A DNA stretch of 64,000 bases from Channallabes apus (GCA_030522415.1 CM060121.1:6290476-6354475), one strand, 5' to 3'; shown: positions 11,280-21,959, numbered from the stretch's first letter. The notes: generated by a model not told the origin, from the letters alone. Numbers and translations: made by a program.

Positions 11280-11497
11280 CAGTGGTGTGAAAAACTATTT
11301 GCCCCCCTCCTGATTTCTTATTCTTTTGCATGTTTGTCACACAAAATGTTTCTGATCATCAAACACATTTAACTATTAGTCAAAGATAACACAAGTAAAC
11401 ACAAAATGCAGTTTTTAAATGAGGGGTTTTATTATTTAGGGAGAAAAAAAATCCAAACCTACATAGCCCTGTGTGAAAAAGTAATTGCCCCCTGAAC

Positions 11498-12147
11498 CTA
11501 ATAACTGGTTGGGCCACCCTTAGCAGCAATAACTGCAATCAAGCGTTTGCGATAACTTGCAACGAGTCTTTTACAGCGCTCTGGAGGAATTTTAGCCCAC
11601 TCATCTTTGCAGAATTGTTGTAATTCAGCTTTATTTGAGGGTTTTCTAGCATGAACCGCCTTTTTAAGGTCATGCCACAACATCTCAATAGGATTCAGGT
11701 CAGGACTTTGACTAGGCCACTCCAAAGTCTTCATTTTGTTTTTCTTCAGCCATTCAGAGGTGGATTTGCTGGTGTGTTTTGGGTCATTGTCCTGCTGCAG
11801 CACCCAAGACCGCTTCAGCTTGAGTTGACGAACAGATGGCCGGACATTCTACTTCAGGATTTTTTGGTAGACAGTAGAATTCATGGTTCCATCTATCACA
11901 GCAAGCCTTCCAGGTCCTGAAGCAGCAAAACAACCCCAGACCATCACACTACCACCACCATATTTTACTGTTGGTATGATGTTCTTTTTCTGAAATGCTG
12001 TGTTACTTTTACGCCAGATGTAACGGGACACGCACCTTCCAAAAAGTTCAACTTTTGTCTCGTCTGTCCACAAGGTATTTTCCCAAAAGTCTTGGCAATC
12101 ATTGAGATGTTTTTTAGAAAAATTGAGACGAGCCTTAATGTTCTTTT
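11498..12147 (-). pseudogene. Tc1 transposase, C-terminal part (catalytic domain)
   Basis: It holds the DD34E catalytic residues of Tc1 transposase: Asp in WTDETK, Asp in [11 protein letters not shown] and Glu in [11 protein letters not shown]. The C-terminus is [14 protein letters not shown]. One in-frame stop TAG at 11849-11851 interrupts it, in the codon after KILK; the equivalent codon in the 60.9-kb copy is GAG. The frame continues exactly into the N-terminal part at 17259-17631 once the gypsy insertion is ignored. A nonsense codon plus a 5.1-kb insertion make the gene inactive. Confidence 0.9.
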
Positions 12148-12530
12148 TGTCATGCACACGCAATCTGCGCCCGGCACTAGGACCCGGAAGTAAGACGGGC
12201 GCAAAACCAGGAAGTATAAAAGAGGTAAACAAACGATGGCTTACCGCTCAGTCATTGAGTTCGGCCCATGTCAGCTCCAGTTGTCGTTTCAGCAAACCGT
12301 GAGTACTCACATGTTGGTTCCGTTGTCTTTTGCTATTGTGTGTGTATTTCTAGGACGCGGGTTAAATTTGTGTTTTTCCCTTGCTCCGTTTTTGTGAGAG
12401 TCCTTAAACTAAATCGCGTGGTTATCCTGCCTGCTCGCTTCTTTCCGCGTTTGGGTTTATCCTCCACGCTACATTGGGCTAACCGCTAAAGCTACGTCTT
12501 CTGGTCACCTCAGGTTAGTCCATCTTGACA
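12148..12530 (+). repeat. Gypsy element 5' LTR
   Basis: 383 bp, starting TGTCATGCAC and ending CATCTTGACA, with a TATA-like AGTATAAAAGAGG at about 12213. By eye it is identical to the 3' LTR at 16871-17253. Target duplication CTTTT lies at 12143-12147 and 17254-17258. Confidence 0.93.
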
Positions 12531-12532
12531 GA

Positions 12533-13582
12533 ATGACTGAGCCCTCCGCGGTAAACCCAGCGGATTATGCGAGTCTCTGCGACGTTGTAGATCAGCATGC
12601 GGCGTTAATCAATCAGCTAACCGGGGATCTCGCTTCCCTCCGCCGCGAGATCGCTGAGCTCCGGCGGGAGAATACGGATCTCCGCGCGGCTGTTGATGAC
12701 GTCACTGCTCGATCGCACGCCGCGGAGGCCGCGGCGCCGCATCCCCCCCCTCCCCCTCCTTCTGATGTTTTTCTTTCTCTACCAGAGAAGTGGAACGGCA
12801 CGGACGGGAAGTGCAGCGTATTTTTGACAGCTCTCGATCTGGTGTTTGAGTTTAATGCCACCAAGTACTCCACCGATCGCCTTCGCATTGCTCTTCTCGT
12901 TTCGTTGCTAAAAGGGCAGGTAGCAGAGTGGGCCACGGCAGTTCTCCAGGCGGATACAGACACCGCCCACTCATACAATGAGTTCACCCACCAACTTAAA
13001 CTAACTTTTGAACATCCAGCGGGCGAGGTGGAGACCGACACCAGACTTTACCATCTGAGGCAGGGAGGGCTGTCCGTGAGCCGCTATACGGCCGAGTTTC
13101 GCACCCTCGCCGTTCAAACAACATGGGGCGATGCAGCGCTCCGGACATTCTACTACGAGGGACTGGCTTCTCGAATCAAGGACGAACTAGCCGGGCGGGA
13201 GCTTCCTGCGACCCTGGAGGGTCTGATCCAGCTCGCTCTCCGGATCGACCAGCGCCTCCTCTCTCGCCCGAGGCCAGCCCCTCGCACCCTGCCACCTGCA
13301 CCCCACTTCGCCGTCACCACTTCACGACCCGCACCCGCCTTCACCGTCACCACTCCACGTCCCGCAGACTCCGCCACCTACGCCACCCCAGGACATGTCG
13401 GTTCTCCAGCTCCTGCCGTGGTTGACACCGGAGCCGGGGAACCCATGCAACTAGGACACGCCTCCTTGACCGCTGCAGAACGGGAGAGACGCTTCCGGGA
13501 AGGGCTCTGCGCCTATTGCGGGTCAGCCGCACATCACAGGGCAACCTGTCCTTTCAGGCCGGGAAACGCCCAGGCCCGGTGA
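12533..13582 (+). CDS. gag: Gypsy gag polyprotein
   Basis: The frame of 349 codons starts at the first ATG, 2 bp after the LTR. Order of parts: a leucine/arginine-rich coiled coil (about residues 20-60), a proline run (about 69-76), the retrotransposon capsid-like domain (about 80-240), a proline/threonine-rich linker, and a CCHC zinc knuckle CAYCGSAAHHRATC at 326-339. The capsid part packages the RNA and the knuckle binds it. The frame overlaps pol by 67 nt and pol lies in the -1 frame, an arrangement typical for ribosomal frameshifting or readthrough between the two. Confidence 0.9.
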   Translation: MTEPSAVNPADYASLCDVVDQHAALINQLTGDLASLRREIAELRRENTDLRAAVDDVTARSHAAEAAAPHPPPPPPSDVFLSLPEKWNGTDGKCSVFLTALDLVFEFNATKYSTDRLRIALLVSLLKGQVAEWATAVLQADTDTAHSYNEFTHQLKLTFEHPAGEVETDTRLYHLRQGGLSVSRYTAEFRTLAVQTTWGDAALRTFYYEGLASRIKDELAGRELPATLEGLIQLALRIDQRLLSRPRPAPRTLPPAPHFAVTTSRPAPAFTVTTPRPADSATYATPGHVGSPAPAVVDTGAGEPMQLGHASLTAAERERRFREGLCAYCGSAAHHRATCPFRPGNAQAR

Positions 13583-15978
13583 GAGAAGAGAGATACTTGC
13601 CGGGTCACCTTCGTCTCTCCGCCATCACCACCAATTCCTCCCGTCGCACGGTTCAGGTACACCTCCAGGTTGGCCACAAACGAGTCCGAAGTGCTGCATT
13701 CATCGACTCCGGGGCAGCAGGTAACTTCATTGACGCATATGCCAAAACCCTGGGGGTTAAACTCGAGGCGTTATCCCAGCCCGTTCACATCACCTCTGTC
13801 GACGGTCGCCCCCTCTCCACCAGCCCAATAAACGCCCGAACCGAACCCATCACCGTCTCCATCAACCAACACCATGAAAAGCTAAACTTTTTCGTCACCT
13901 CCATCTCCTCACCTCCCATCATCCTTGGACATCCCTGGCTTCTCCAGCATGACCCTCTCATCTCCTGGACCCAGAACCGGATCCTCCAATGGGGCGCGAC
14001 CTGCACCGAACTGTGCCTACGGGCAACGGCTGGGACGTGCTCTAGGGAGTCCGAGGCCCCCGACGTCGACACCAATGCCATCCCAGAGCCGTATCGGGAC
14101 CTGGCGGAGGTCTTCTGCAAGAGACGAGCTACTCATCTTCCTCCGCATCGGCCCTACGACCTCACCATTGACCTCCAACCCGGTACAGTCCCACCCCGCG
14201 GCCACCTCTACTCCCTCACACCTACAGAGACGCAGGTCATGGAGGAGTATGTGACCAACGCCCTTCGCCAAGGCACCATCAGGCCCTCCTCCTCACCTGC
14301 CGCCGCGGGGTTCTTCTTCGTGAAGAAGCGGGGCGGTGAACTTCGTCCATGTGTCGACTATCGGGGGCTAAACAATATAACTATCAAAAACCGACACCCA
14401 TTGCCTCTTACCAACTCAGCCCTGGACGCCCTCTCTGGCGCCACCATCTTCACTAAGTTGGACCTCCGGAGCGCCTACAACTTGGTGCGCATCAGAGAGG
14501 GCGATGAGTGGAAGACGGCCTTCATCACCCCTACTGGGCACTATGAGAATCTCGTCATCCCCTTTGGACTGTGCAATGCCCCCGCCGCCTTCCAACACCT
14601 CATTAATGACATCCTTCGCGACATGCTCGGGCGGTGGGCGTTCGCCTACCTGGACGACATCCTCATCTACTCACGCACCATGGAAGAACATACCCAGCAC
14701 GTCAGGGCGGTTCTAAAGAGATTACTCGCCCATCAACTGTACTGTAAGTTGGAAAAGTGCGCTTTTCACGAGCGCTCCACCACGTTCCTGGGTTTTGTCA
14801 TCTCGCCCCAGGGTGTGGCCATGGACCGGCAGAAGCTAGAGGTTGTGCGTCATTGGCCCCTACCCAAGACCCTCAAGCAACTTCAACGGTTTCTCGGGTT
14901 TGCGAATTTCTATCGTCGCTTTATCCGGGACTACAGTACAGTTGCCGCCCCCCTAACCGCTCTGACCCGCCCCTCACCTCTCCCTTTTCACCTCAACCCT
15001 GCAGCTGTCTCCGCTTTTAAGTCACTTTGTCACCGCTTCACCACAGCACCGATTCTCCTCCATCCAGATGTCAGAAAATCATTCGTTGTGGAGGTGGATG
15101 CTTCAGATGTGGGCGCTGGAGCTATCCTCTCACAACGAGGTCCAGATCAGAAACTACACCCATGTAGTTTCTTCTCCAGAAAATTTGACTCCACTCAGCA
15201 GCGATACGGGGTAGGGGACCGCGAGCTGCTGGCCATAAAGTGGGCTCTGGAGGAGTGGCGTCACTGGCTCCAGGGCGCCAGTGAGCCATTCATAGTCTGG
15301 ACGGACCACCAAAACCTCATAACCATCAAGAATCTGAAACAGTTAAACGCACGACAGGCGTGGTGGGCCTTATTTTTCGAAAATTACGATTTCCACCTCT
15401 CGTACCGCCCGGGCTCCAAGAACACAAAAGCGGACGCTCTCTCCCGACAGCTGGAAGTGGACATTCCCCGGGCGGACCCCGCGCCTGTCCTTCCATCATC
15501 CAGGATCATCGCCCCACTCCAACTAGACCTGGAAACGAGAGTTCGCCAGCGCAGGCTACAGAGACCGAACCGGCAGGTGTGCCACCTGGACGACTCTTTG
15601 TGCCCGAGAGGATGCGATCAGAAGTCCTCCAGTGGGGTCATTCCTCTCCCATCTCAGGACAGCCGGGCACTCGACGGACGCTCCAATTCCTCCAACGAGA
15701 CTTCTGGTGGCCATCCCTCACGAAAGACGTCCAAGAGTTCGTCCAGGCATGCCCAGTGTGCGCCAGGGCCAAAACCACTAATCAACCAACCCCCGGTGAG
15801 CTGCAGCCACTCCCAGTTCCTCGACGGCCCTGGACGCACATTGCCGTCGACTTCATCACGGGCCTGCCGGCCTCCGAAGGAAAGGACACCATTCTCACCA
15901 TCGTCGACCGGTTCTCTAAAGCCGTGCACCTGGTGGCTCTCGCCGGACTCCCGTCAGCCAAAGGAACAGCAGAGCTGA
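13516..15978 (+). CDS. pol: Gypsy pol: protease, reverse transcriptase, RNase H
   Basis: The open frame is 820 codons and overlaps the end of gag. The aspartic protease active site DSG is at about residues 64-66. The reverse transcriptase has LRPCVDYRGLN, KLDLRSAYN, the FGLCNAPA motif and the catalytic YLDD at about 378-381. RNase H has EVDASDVGAGA (about 526), a central DRELLAIKWALEEWRHWL and TDHQN (about 596). The connection domain ends with NTKADALSR. Recognisable homology stops near nucleotide 15550, after which this frame is nonsense up to its stop at 15978. Integrase continues in a different frame, so a small indel has broken pol. The protein copies element RNA into DNA in cytoplasmic particles. 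Confidence 0.9.
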   Translation: MRVSRTSQGNLSFQAGKRPGPVREERYLPGHLRLSAITTNSSRRTVQVHLQVGHKRVRSAAFIDSGAAGNFIDAYAKTLGVKLEALSQPVHITSVDGRPLSTSPINARTEPITVSINQHHEKLNFFVTSISSPPIILGHPWLLQHDPLISWTQNRILQWGATCTELCLRATAGTCSRESEAPDVDTNAIPEPYRDLAEVFCKRRATHLPPHRPYDLTIDLQPGTVPPRGHLYSLTPTETQVMEEYVTNALRQGTIRPSSSPAAAGFFFVKKRGGELRPCVDYRGLNNITIKNRHPLPLTNSALDALSGATIFTKLDLRSAYNLVRIREGDEWKTAFITPTGHYENLVIPFGLCNAPAAFQHLINDILRDMLGRWAFAYLDDILIYSRTMEEHTQHVRAVLKRLLAHQLYCKLEKCAFHERSTTFLGFVISPQGVAMDRQKLEVVRHWPLPKTLKQLQRFLGFANFYRRFIRDYSTVAAPLTALTRPSPLPFHLNPAAVSAFKSLCHRFTTAPILLHPDVRKSFVVEVDASDVGAGAILSQRGPDQKLHPCSFFSRKFDSTQQRYGVGDRELLAIKWALEEWRHWLQGASEPFIVWTDHQNLITIKNLKQLNARQAWWALFFENYDFHLSYRPGSKNTKADALSRQLEVDIPRADPAPVLPSSRIIAPLQLDLETRVRQRRLQRPNRQVCHLDDSLCPRGCDQKSSSGVIPLPSQDSRALDGRSNSSNETSGGHPSRKTSKSSSRHAQCAPGPKPLINQPPVSCSHSQFLDGPGRTLPSTSSRACRPPKERTPFSPSSTGSLKPCTWWLSPDSRQPKEQQS

Positions 15979-16916
15979 TTTTAGAGCACGTAGTCCGTCT
16001 GCATGGGTTCCCCAAGGACATCGTCTCGGACAGAGGGCCCCAGTTCACAGCCCGGTTCTGGAAAGCCTTCTGCCGTCTGATCGACTCCACCTGCAGTCTC
16101 TCATCTGGATATCACCCACAGACTAACGGTCAGACGGAGCGGACCAACCAACAGCTGGAGCGCTATCTGAGATGTTTCGTAGCTGATCGACAGCGCTCCT
16201 GGGCGCACTATCTCATCTGGGCTGAACTGTCACACAACCTCCACACCTCCTCTGCCACCAACCTAAGCCCATTTGAGGTATGTTACGGTTTCCAACCTTC
16301 GATGTTCAACCACCCAGAACCGGAGGTTGATGTACCTTCCGCCCAACAGTTGGTCCGCAGATGTCGGCGGCTATGGATTACAACCAACCGGGCCATCCAA
16401 CGCGCCAACGCTCGCTACACCCACCAACACCGCCGTCGACATCCTCCGGGACGATTGTACCATGTAGGTGACAAGGTATGGCTTTCTACAAAGAACCTCC
16501 ACCTTCACATCGAATCAAAAAAACTCTCACCCAGATTTATCGGACCATACCGCATCACCCACAGGATTAACCCTGTCACCTACCGGCTCCAGCTGCCTGC
16601 GGCGCTCCGGATCCATCCAGTCTTCCACCTGTCCCAGTTCAAGCCCTTCATCACCTCACCCATGATTCCACCCACCCCCCCAGCTCCTCCTCCCCGGATC
16701 ATCGACGGCGGTCCCGCCTACACCGTGCGCCGAATCCTCGACTCGCGCCCTCGGGAGCGATCTTGGATCCCGGCCCGGTTCATTCTCGACCCGGAGCTAA
16801 TTCGGGACTACCGTCACAGGGTATCCTCCGCCCCAGGACCGTCAGGAGCCAGTCCTGGACAGGGGGGTACTGTCATGCACACGCAATCTGCGCCCGGCAC
16901 TAGGACCCGGAAGTAA
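15550..16916 (+). pseudogene. pol: Gypsy pol: integrase and tail, out of frame with RT
   Basis: The frame is open from 15360, but homology begins near 15550. It shows HSSPISGQPGTRR and CPVCARAK (zinc-binding region), VDFITGLP (first Asp), VSDRGPQF (second Asp), and YHPQTNGQTERTNQ (Glu), so the DDE triad is intact. The second histidine of the HHCC motif, usually in a GHPG context, is Gln here. Near the end, PAYTVRRILDSR is followed directly by PRERSWIPARFILDP, as in a chromodomain whose middle strand region is missing. The reading frame differs from that of RT/RNase H, so it would not be made as part of pol without another frameshift. The stop at 16914-16916 lies inside the 3' LTR. Confidence 0.85.
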
Positions 16917-17253
16917 GACGGGCGCAAAACCAGGAAGTATAAAAGAGGTAAACAAACGATGGCTTACCGCTCAGTCATTGAGTTCGGCCCATGTCAGCTC
17001 CAGTTGTCGTTTCAGCAAACCGTGAGTACTCACATGTTGGTTCCGTTGTCTTTTGCTATTGTGTGTGTATTTCTAGGACGCGGGTTAAATTTGTGTTTTT
17101 CCCTTGCTCCGTTTTTGTGAGAGTCCTTAAACTAAATCGCGTGGTTATCCTGCCTGCTCGCTTCTTTCCGCGTTTGGGTTTATCCTCCACGCTACATTGG
17201 GCTAACCGCTAAAGCTACGTCTTCTGGTCACCTCAGGTTAGTCCATCTTGACA
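16871..17253 (+). repeat. Gypsy element 3' LTR
   Basis: 383 bp, matching the 5' LTR base for base as far as could be compared by eye. It is preceded by a G-rich polypurine tract. Confidence 0.93.
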
Positions 17254-17258
17254 CTTTT

Positions 17259-17631
17259 TGCTTAAAAGTGGTTTGCGCCTTGGAAATCTGCCATGCAGGC
17301 CGTTTTTGCCCAGTCTCTTTCTTATGGTGGAGTCGTGAACACCGACCTTAATTGAGGCAAGTGAGGCCTGCAGTTCTGTAGATGTTGTCCTGGGGTCTTT
17401 TGTGGCCTCTCGGATGAGTTGTCTCTGCGCTCTTGGGGTAATTTTGGTCGGCCGGCCACTCCTGGGAAGGTTCACCACTGTTCCATGTTTTTGCCATTTG
17501 TGGATAATGGCTCTCACTGTGGTTCGCTGGAGTCCCAAAGCTTTAGAAATGGCTTTATAACCTTTACCAGACTGATAGATCTCAATTACTTTTGTTCTCA
17601 TTTGTTCCTGAATTTCTTTGGATCTTGGCAT
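17259..17631 (-). pseudogene. Tc1 transposase, N-terminal part (DNA-binding domain)
   Basis: It starts MPRSKEIQEQMRTKVIEIYQ and contains the paired-like HTH region (GYKAISKALGLQRTTVRAII), the GRPTK AT-hook-like linker and the second HTH region (TSTELQASL). It stops at KPLLSKK where the gypsy element interrupts it. The frame is open throughout and in phase with the catalytic part at 11498-12147. Confidence 0.9.
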
Positions 17632-18011
17632 GATGTCTAGCTTTTGAGGTGCTTTTGGTTTACTTCTCTGTGTCAGGTAGCTCCTATTTAAGTGATTTCT
17701 TGATTGAAACAGATGTGGCAGTAATCAGGCCTGGCGGTGACTACAGAAATTGAACTCAGGTGTGATAAACCACAGTTAAGTTATTTTTTAACAAGGGGGG
17801 CAATCACTTTTTCACACAGGGCCATGTAGATTTGGATTTTTTTTCTCCCTTAATAACGTAAACCTTCATTTAAAATCTGCATTTTGTGTTCAATTATGTT
17901 ATCTTTGACTAATAGTTAACGGTTTTTGATGAGCAGAAACATTTAAGTGTGACAAACATGCAAAAGAATAAGAAATCAGGAAGGGGGCAAATAGTTTTTC
18001 ACACCACTGTA

Positions 18012-19580
18012 TCTGAGAAAAAGTTCTTTATTATTATTAGTAGTAGTAGTAGAAGTATATTAGTCTCATCCACTCTCACATGTCCAATATAAACCAATAA
18101 TATAGAGTTTATTAGGCTCAGTTAACGCTGCTTCATGTTATTATGTCACTTTGTGTTTATACTTAATGAATTTATATTGCAGTGACTGTCAAACCCATGA
18201 GCCTCCTGTTCAAATAAATGTCAAGCAAGCTTCTAATAAAAACTGACAAATGGTGACTATTTTCATAATGTCAAACTTGGATGAAGAAGATGAGCAAGTA
18301 ATATATATGTATATATAAAACTTTATCTTTGTCACATCTAAAGCTGTGGGATGTGTTTAACTTTACAGCATATATACACATGCATACATACATACATACA
18401 TAATATATATTTATTTGCCACTAAGCATTCTGATTTTAAGACAAGTTTAAGAGTTTTAAAAAACACATGAGCCAGTTATTTTAAACCAGTCATAAGATAT
18501 CATGTATTATAGTTTTAACTAGTTGAAATCTGTCCTTTTTTTACTTCTCTGCCCACCCACATTACTGCCTGATGGCATAAATAGGATTCTGCCCAAGGTT
18601 TTATGGGTTTATAATTTATGTGCCCGCTCAATGGTGCAAGGTATGACAGTGACTTCACGCTACTCCAGCATAAGAACAGGCTTTTTTTTAATGAAAAGAT
18701 GTCCAAAAATAAAAAAGAAAATATTTATCCTTTCTAAAACGAAAAAAAAAAAGACACATCTTTGGGAAAAGATATGTTATACGTGATATTTGATACTTAA
18801 TAATACAAAAGCAAAAAGAGAATTGAACTTTGAAAAAGAAAATATATCAGATAAAAAGAAGAAATATATTGTAAAATAAATATATTTAAAGAAATTTGTT
18901 TCTTTTTCCTCACTAACGCATGGTGAAGTGAAGATTTGAGTTCCTTTCACACAAGTGTAAACAGGACGTTAACCTCCCTCTCCTTGTGTCAGGAGAGCAA
19001 TAGCACCTTAATGCGGCAGTTCAAGCCCAGTTACAGCTACCTACTGTACAGTACATCACTGTCCACTAAACAGCTGTCTATCTACTGTATTACAAAGGAG
19101 CATTTGATTACAGCTTTTCATGTCCATTTTAGATAGACTGTAATCAGGCCTTGCTCTGCATTTATCAACATTTACTTTTTGAAATCAAATACCATAACCA
19201 AGGCCTGTTTGTGAGTGTCAGAAAGGCTGATTAGAATATTTCACACCATTTTATGTTGACTCTAAAAATTGCTATATGTGAAACCCCCAGTTTTTAATAA
19301 TCAAATTAGCACCAATAACAATGCCACAGTCCTGCACAGATCATTATTTTTCCGCCATAATTTGATAATTAATTTCCTAACATTAACTGAAATGCTTGTC
19401 CTGTATCAGAATTAGTGTTTGTATTCACTGCCGGGCCATGATTGGTTGATTGGACAGCAGTATGCATGTGGTGTATGAATGTGGCATTCCTAATAAAATG
19501 GACAGTAAGGAAACATTTATATCATTGATTATCTAGCATCTATGTAGAAAGTTAAAACAAAAGAAGTGTAATCTTCTAAC
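18012..19580 (-). other. Unit A intron
   Basis: AT-rich with no exon found. The segment 18060-18300 shares ordered blocks with 26880-27140 of unit B (TGTCAAACTTGGATGAAGAAG), supporting paralogy of the units. The middle cytoplasmic exon present in unit B at 30424-30501 was not found here. Confidence 0.45.
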
Positions 19581-19694
19581 CTTCTTTGTTCTTTAGTCCT
19601 TGTTTCTTTTTGTATGTGAAGTAGCCCGAGACAGATATTACAACGAGAAGCACAAAAACCAAGCCCAGGATGAACGGTCTATGCTCAGGGTAAT
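19581..19694 (-). CDS. Unit A transmembrane exon
   Basis: A 114-nt minus-strand exon in phase 1-1 between acceptor TCTTGTAG and donor GTTAGAAG. It encodes YPEHRPFI, the hydrophobic span LGLVFVLLVVISVSGYF and then the basic stop-transfer TYKKKQ. This is a single-pass type I membrane anchor. The basic end and KKKQ motif resemble the unit B exon at 30900-31016. It can splice in frame directly to the V exon at 20199-20525 and to the tail exon at 10033-10232. Confidence 0.7.
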
Positions 19695-20198
19695 CTACAA
19701 GAAGATTGAAAAACATTTAAACTGAGAGTAAAGTAAGCTTTAAAAAAGAAAAAAGAAATTTGGAGTATGGCATTTACAACAATGTTGCTGCAAGTGATAA
19801 CCTGACCATTCAGTGTATTCAGGTGACTATTTTATTGCCACATACAGTAACATTGCTGAGCCTAGACCAGCTGAAGCAACCAAAATCATAAGAAAAGCAT
19901 GCCTCCAGAGGGTTTTACAGTGAGCACTATGTATGATGGGTGCATCGCTTCATGCTCTTCCCTTCTTACCCCGAAGCACCCATCCCTCTGGAATAGAGGC
20001 AATCTGAACTCATCATAGGACGACTTCTTTCTATCGCTTCAAAGTCTAATCTTTATGCTTGTTAGCAAAGTCTGACTCACAAGTGATTTTCACAAAGATC
20101 AATTCATAAATAACTGCATATATTTTTCTAGATGATTTTAGATGAGAGTATTTTAAAACTATAAAAGCTTGATGTGATTAGAGGGTGTGTGGTTCTAC
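19695..20198 (-). other. Unit A intron, C2 exon not found
   Basis: Partly alignable with the unit B intron (GAGCCTAGACC, TGCCTCCAGAGG, compare 31430-31480). No sequence resembling the C2 exons of units B and C was seen. Confidence 0.5.
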
Positions 20199-20525
20199 CT
20201 TTAATGTTCAGCTGGAGAGTATAAATGCCTTTACTCGTCCCGTTTGCATTACGGGTCTCTAACCTGTATGTTCCAGAGTCGCTCCTCTCTGCACTGGTTA
20301 GTATCAGAGTTTTAGTATCATTAACAAACTGCCATCCTGGGATATATAGTGTTAGTGTGTTATTTGGGGTTTTTCTATATTTTAAAATGGTACGGTTGGT
20401 AATTGTCTCGTTTGTGTGGATTAGGTCTAACCGATCCTCCAGGGGCATTTGCAGGTGCAGTTGGTGTCCCAGAGCTACATAACACTGATTACTCTCAGTA
20501 AATCTACAGACAGGATCCAGCCAAC
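20199..20525 (-). CDS. Unit A Ig V-type domain exon (CD2/SLAM-like receptor)
   Basis: The 327-nt exon is in phase 1-1 between acceptor TTCCTCTGCAG and donor GTAGAACC. It reads DPVCRFTESNQCYVALGHQL, LHLQMP, then WQFVNDTKTLIL, SDSGTYRLE and IYTLQLNIK. The D-S-G-T-Y motif and terminal G-strand mark a V-set Ig fold. Many N-glycosylation sites are present (NETI, NRTI, NNTL, NDTK, NGTS). From memory, CYVALG-type starts and WxFxNDxKTLI cores occur in fish CD2/CD48/SLAM-like receptors, which bind each other or related ligands between leukocytes. The frame is open across the exon. Confidence 0.75.
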
Positions 20526-21146
20526 CTGCAGAGGAAGAAAAAAATAAGCAGCATTTTGTTAATAATACACATTTAAAACACAGCTTTCAAATTAACTTCA
20601 CTGGATTATTACACAAAATCTGGAATTCAGTGCTATTTTTCAACAGAAATAACATTTCCTTGTGTATTTATAGTTTGTAATTTATTTAAATGAAAACCTA
20701 ATTTGATTAAAAGTCAAATTAAATAAAACAAAATGATGCATTTACACAAACAGTGAAGTCAGTCTAAAGTTATTAGCCAAACAAAGTCTACAAACTTTAC
20801 CACAATAAAAGACAAATGTTTAAATACTGTGTGTAGACTTAAATAAAAATGCATCTATTCATGATGTTAATCAAATTGTAAAGTTTTGTATTTTAAGGAT
20901 TAACCTTCAATGTCAAAAGACTCCACTAAAGTTTGCAACTGGATATGAATAATTAAATACTTAATGTTTAGTAGATGAGCACAGAATCATTAGCAACATA
21001 CAAAACAATGCTGTTCAACCTGGCAAACATTTCCTGGAGGTTAATTGTTTAATTTTATCTTTTAATTCACAGTTTAAAGGTCAAAATATATTTGTGTCTC
21101 TGGTGAATGTACAGCATGACAGATGAGATTTCTTTAGGAAACCTAC
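20526..21146 (-). other. Unit A intron 1
   Basis: AT-rich, with blocks shared with introns at 33203-34153 and 40734-41499 (AATTTTATC-TTTAATTCACAG, TACAGCAT). No exon is seen. Confidence 0.5.
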
Positions 21147-21198
21147 CTGCTGCTGCAGCTCCCATGAACATCAGCAGGATCCCAACGATGTCCTGCAT
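21147..21198 (-). CDS. Unit A leader exon
   Basis: The ATG at 21198-21196 opens MQDIVGILLMFMGAAAA, a signal peptide core, and ends in phase 1 at donor GTAGGT. Units B and C have near-identical leader exons (34154-34202, 41500-41548), which fixes the start. The downstream V exon follows in frame. Confidence 0.75.
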
Positions 21199-21959
21199 TT
21201 TCCCCCTCGCCAAGTCTGGAGTTCCCTAAGTGAGGGGAAATTTTGCAATAAAGTTCTCTCGGAGTCTCTCTCTTACACACACGCATACACACACACACAC
21301 ACCCTTTTAGCTCTGGAAAGCACCATAGACGGAGTAAAAAATGAGAATAGTTTACGTGACAAATTTCTTGTCAAAAGAGGAAGTGATTCATTTCTGTAAT
21401 GCCTCACTTCCTGTTTTCATACCTAATAAAATGGACAGAATGTTACAATTGCTTTCAGTACTTTCAATAGAATTTTACTTTCATGCATAATTTATTTCTT
21501 ACATTCACTTCCATGATGGCTTAGTGCAGTAAATTGCCATAAAACTAGATATTGATTATTATATTAAAAAAATAATACTAATAATAATAGCGCATGCTGT
21601 TAAAGGAAAATCAATGACCTCATGGTTTGATGAAGCAGAGTTACTGTTACTGAGCCAAATTAGATTGTTTTCATACAACAGTATGTTTTAGTGCAGCATT
21701 CTTTCCAGTGATTGCATTATTGATAAAAATGACACTTACAGTAATGCTTTTTATCTAAAGATAGCAGCCATGGCCTGGTTCCTGTCATCACTCGTGTTAT
21801 AGCGGATATAAACAGTAGTTCCTTCTGCAGTCTTTCTTTTTAAAAGCAAAGTGCTAAATCAGTTATCTGCAACAGATCATTGGCTGCTTGCTGCTTTATA
21901 GAAATGTACAATCATTAGTAGTACAGTAGATATAAGTATAGATAGAAGAAGATATATAG
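21199..21959. other. Upstream region of unit A
   Basis: It holds a short CA tract (21281-21302). Blocks near 21225-21300 match DNA upstream of units B and C (TTTTGCAATAA-GTTCTC, CTCTTACAC). No clear TATA box was chosen. Confidence 0.4.

Larger units (their letters stand above)
12148..17253 (+). mobile_element. Ty3/gypsy LTR retrotransposon
   Basis: The complete 5.1-kb element has paired 383-bp LTRs, a gag frame, a pol region (protease, reverse transcriptase, RNase H, integrase, chromodomain-like tail) and a purine tract GGACAGGGGGGTAC just before the 3' LTR. A 5-bp CTTTT duplication marks insertion into the Tc1 transposase gene. The apparent LTR identity indicates a recent insertion. Pol is nevertheless broken by a frame change near 15550, so this copy is probably not autonomous. 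No canonical primer-binding site was recognised after the 5' LTR. Confidence 0.93.
11280..18009 (-). mobile_element. Tc1 transposon split by a gypsy element
   Basis: The inverted termini CAGTGGTGTGAAAAACTA start at 11280 and end at 18009. Both are flanked by TA (11278-11279 and 18010-18011). After subtracting the gypsy insertion and one 5-bp duplication the element is about 1.62 kb, the usual full length for Tc1. The transposase lies on the minus strand in two parts. The plus-strand copy at 60545-62166 is the same family. Confidence 0.92.

Noticed and set aside
20225..20482. 85-codon plus-strand frame
   Set aside because: Shadow of the unit A V exon on the minus strand.
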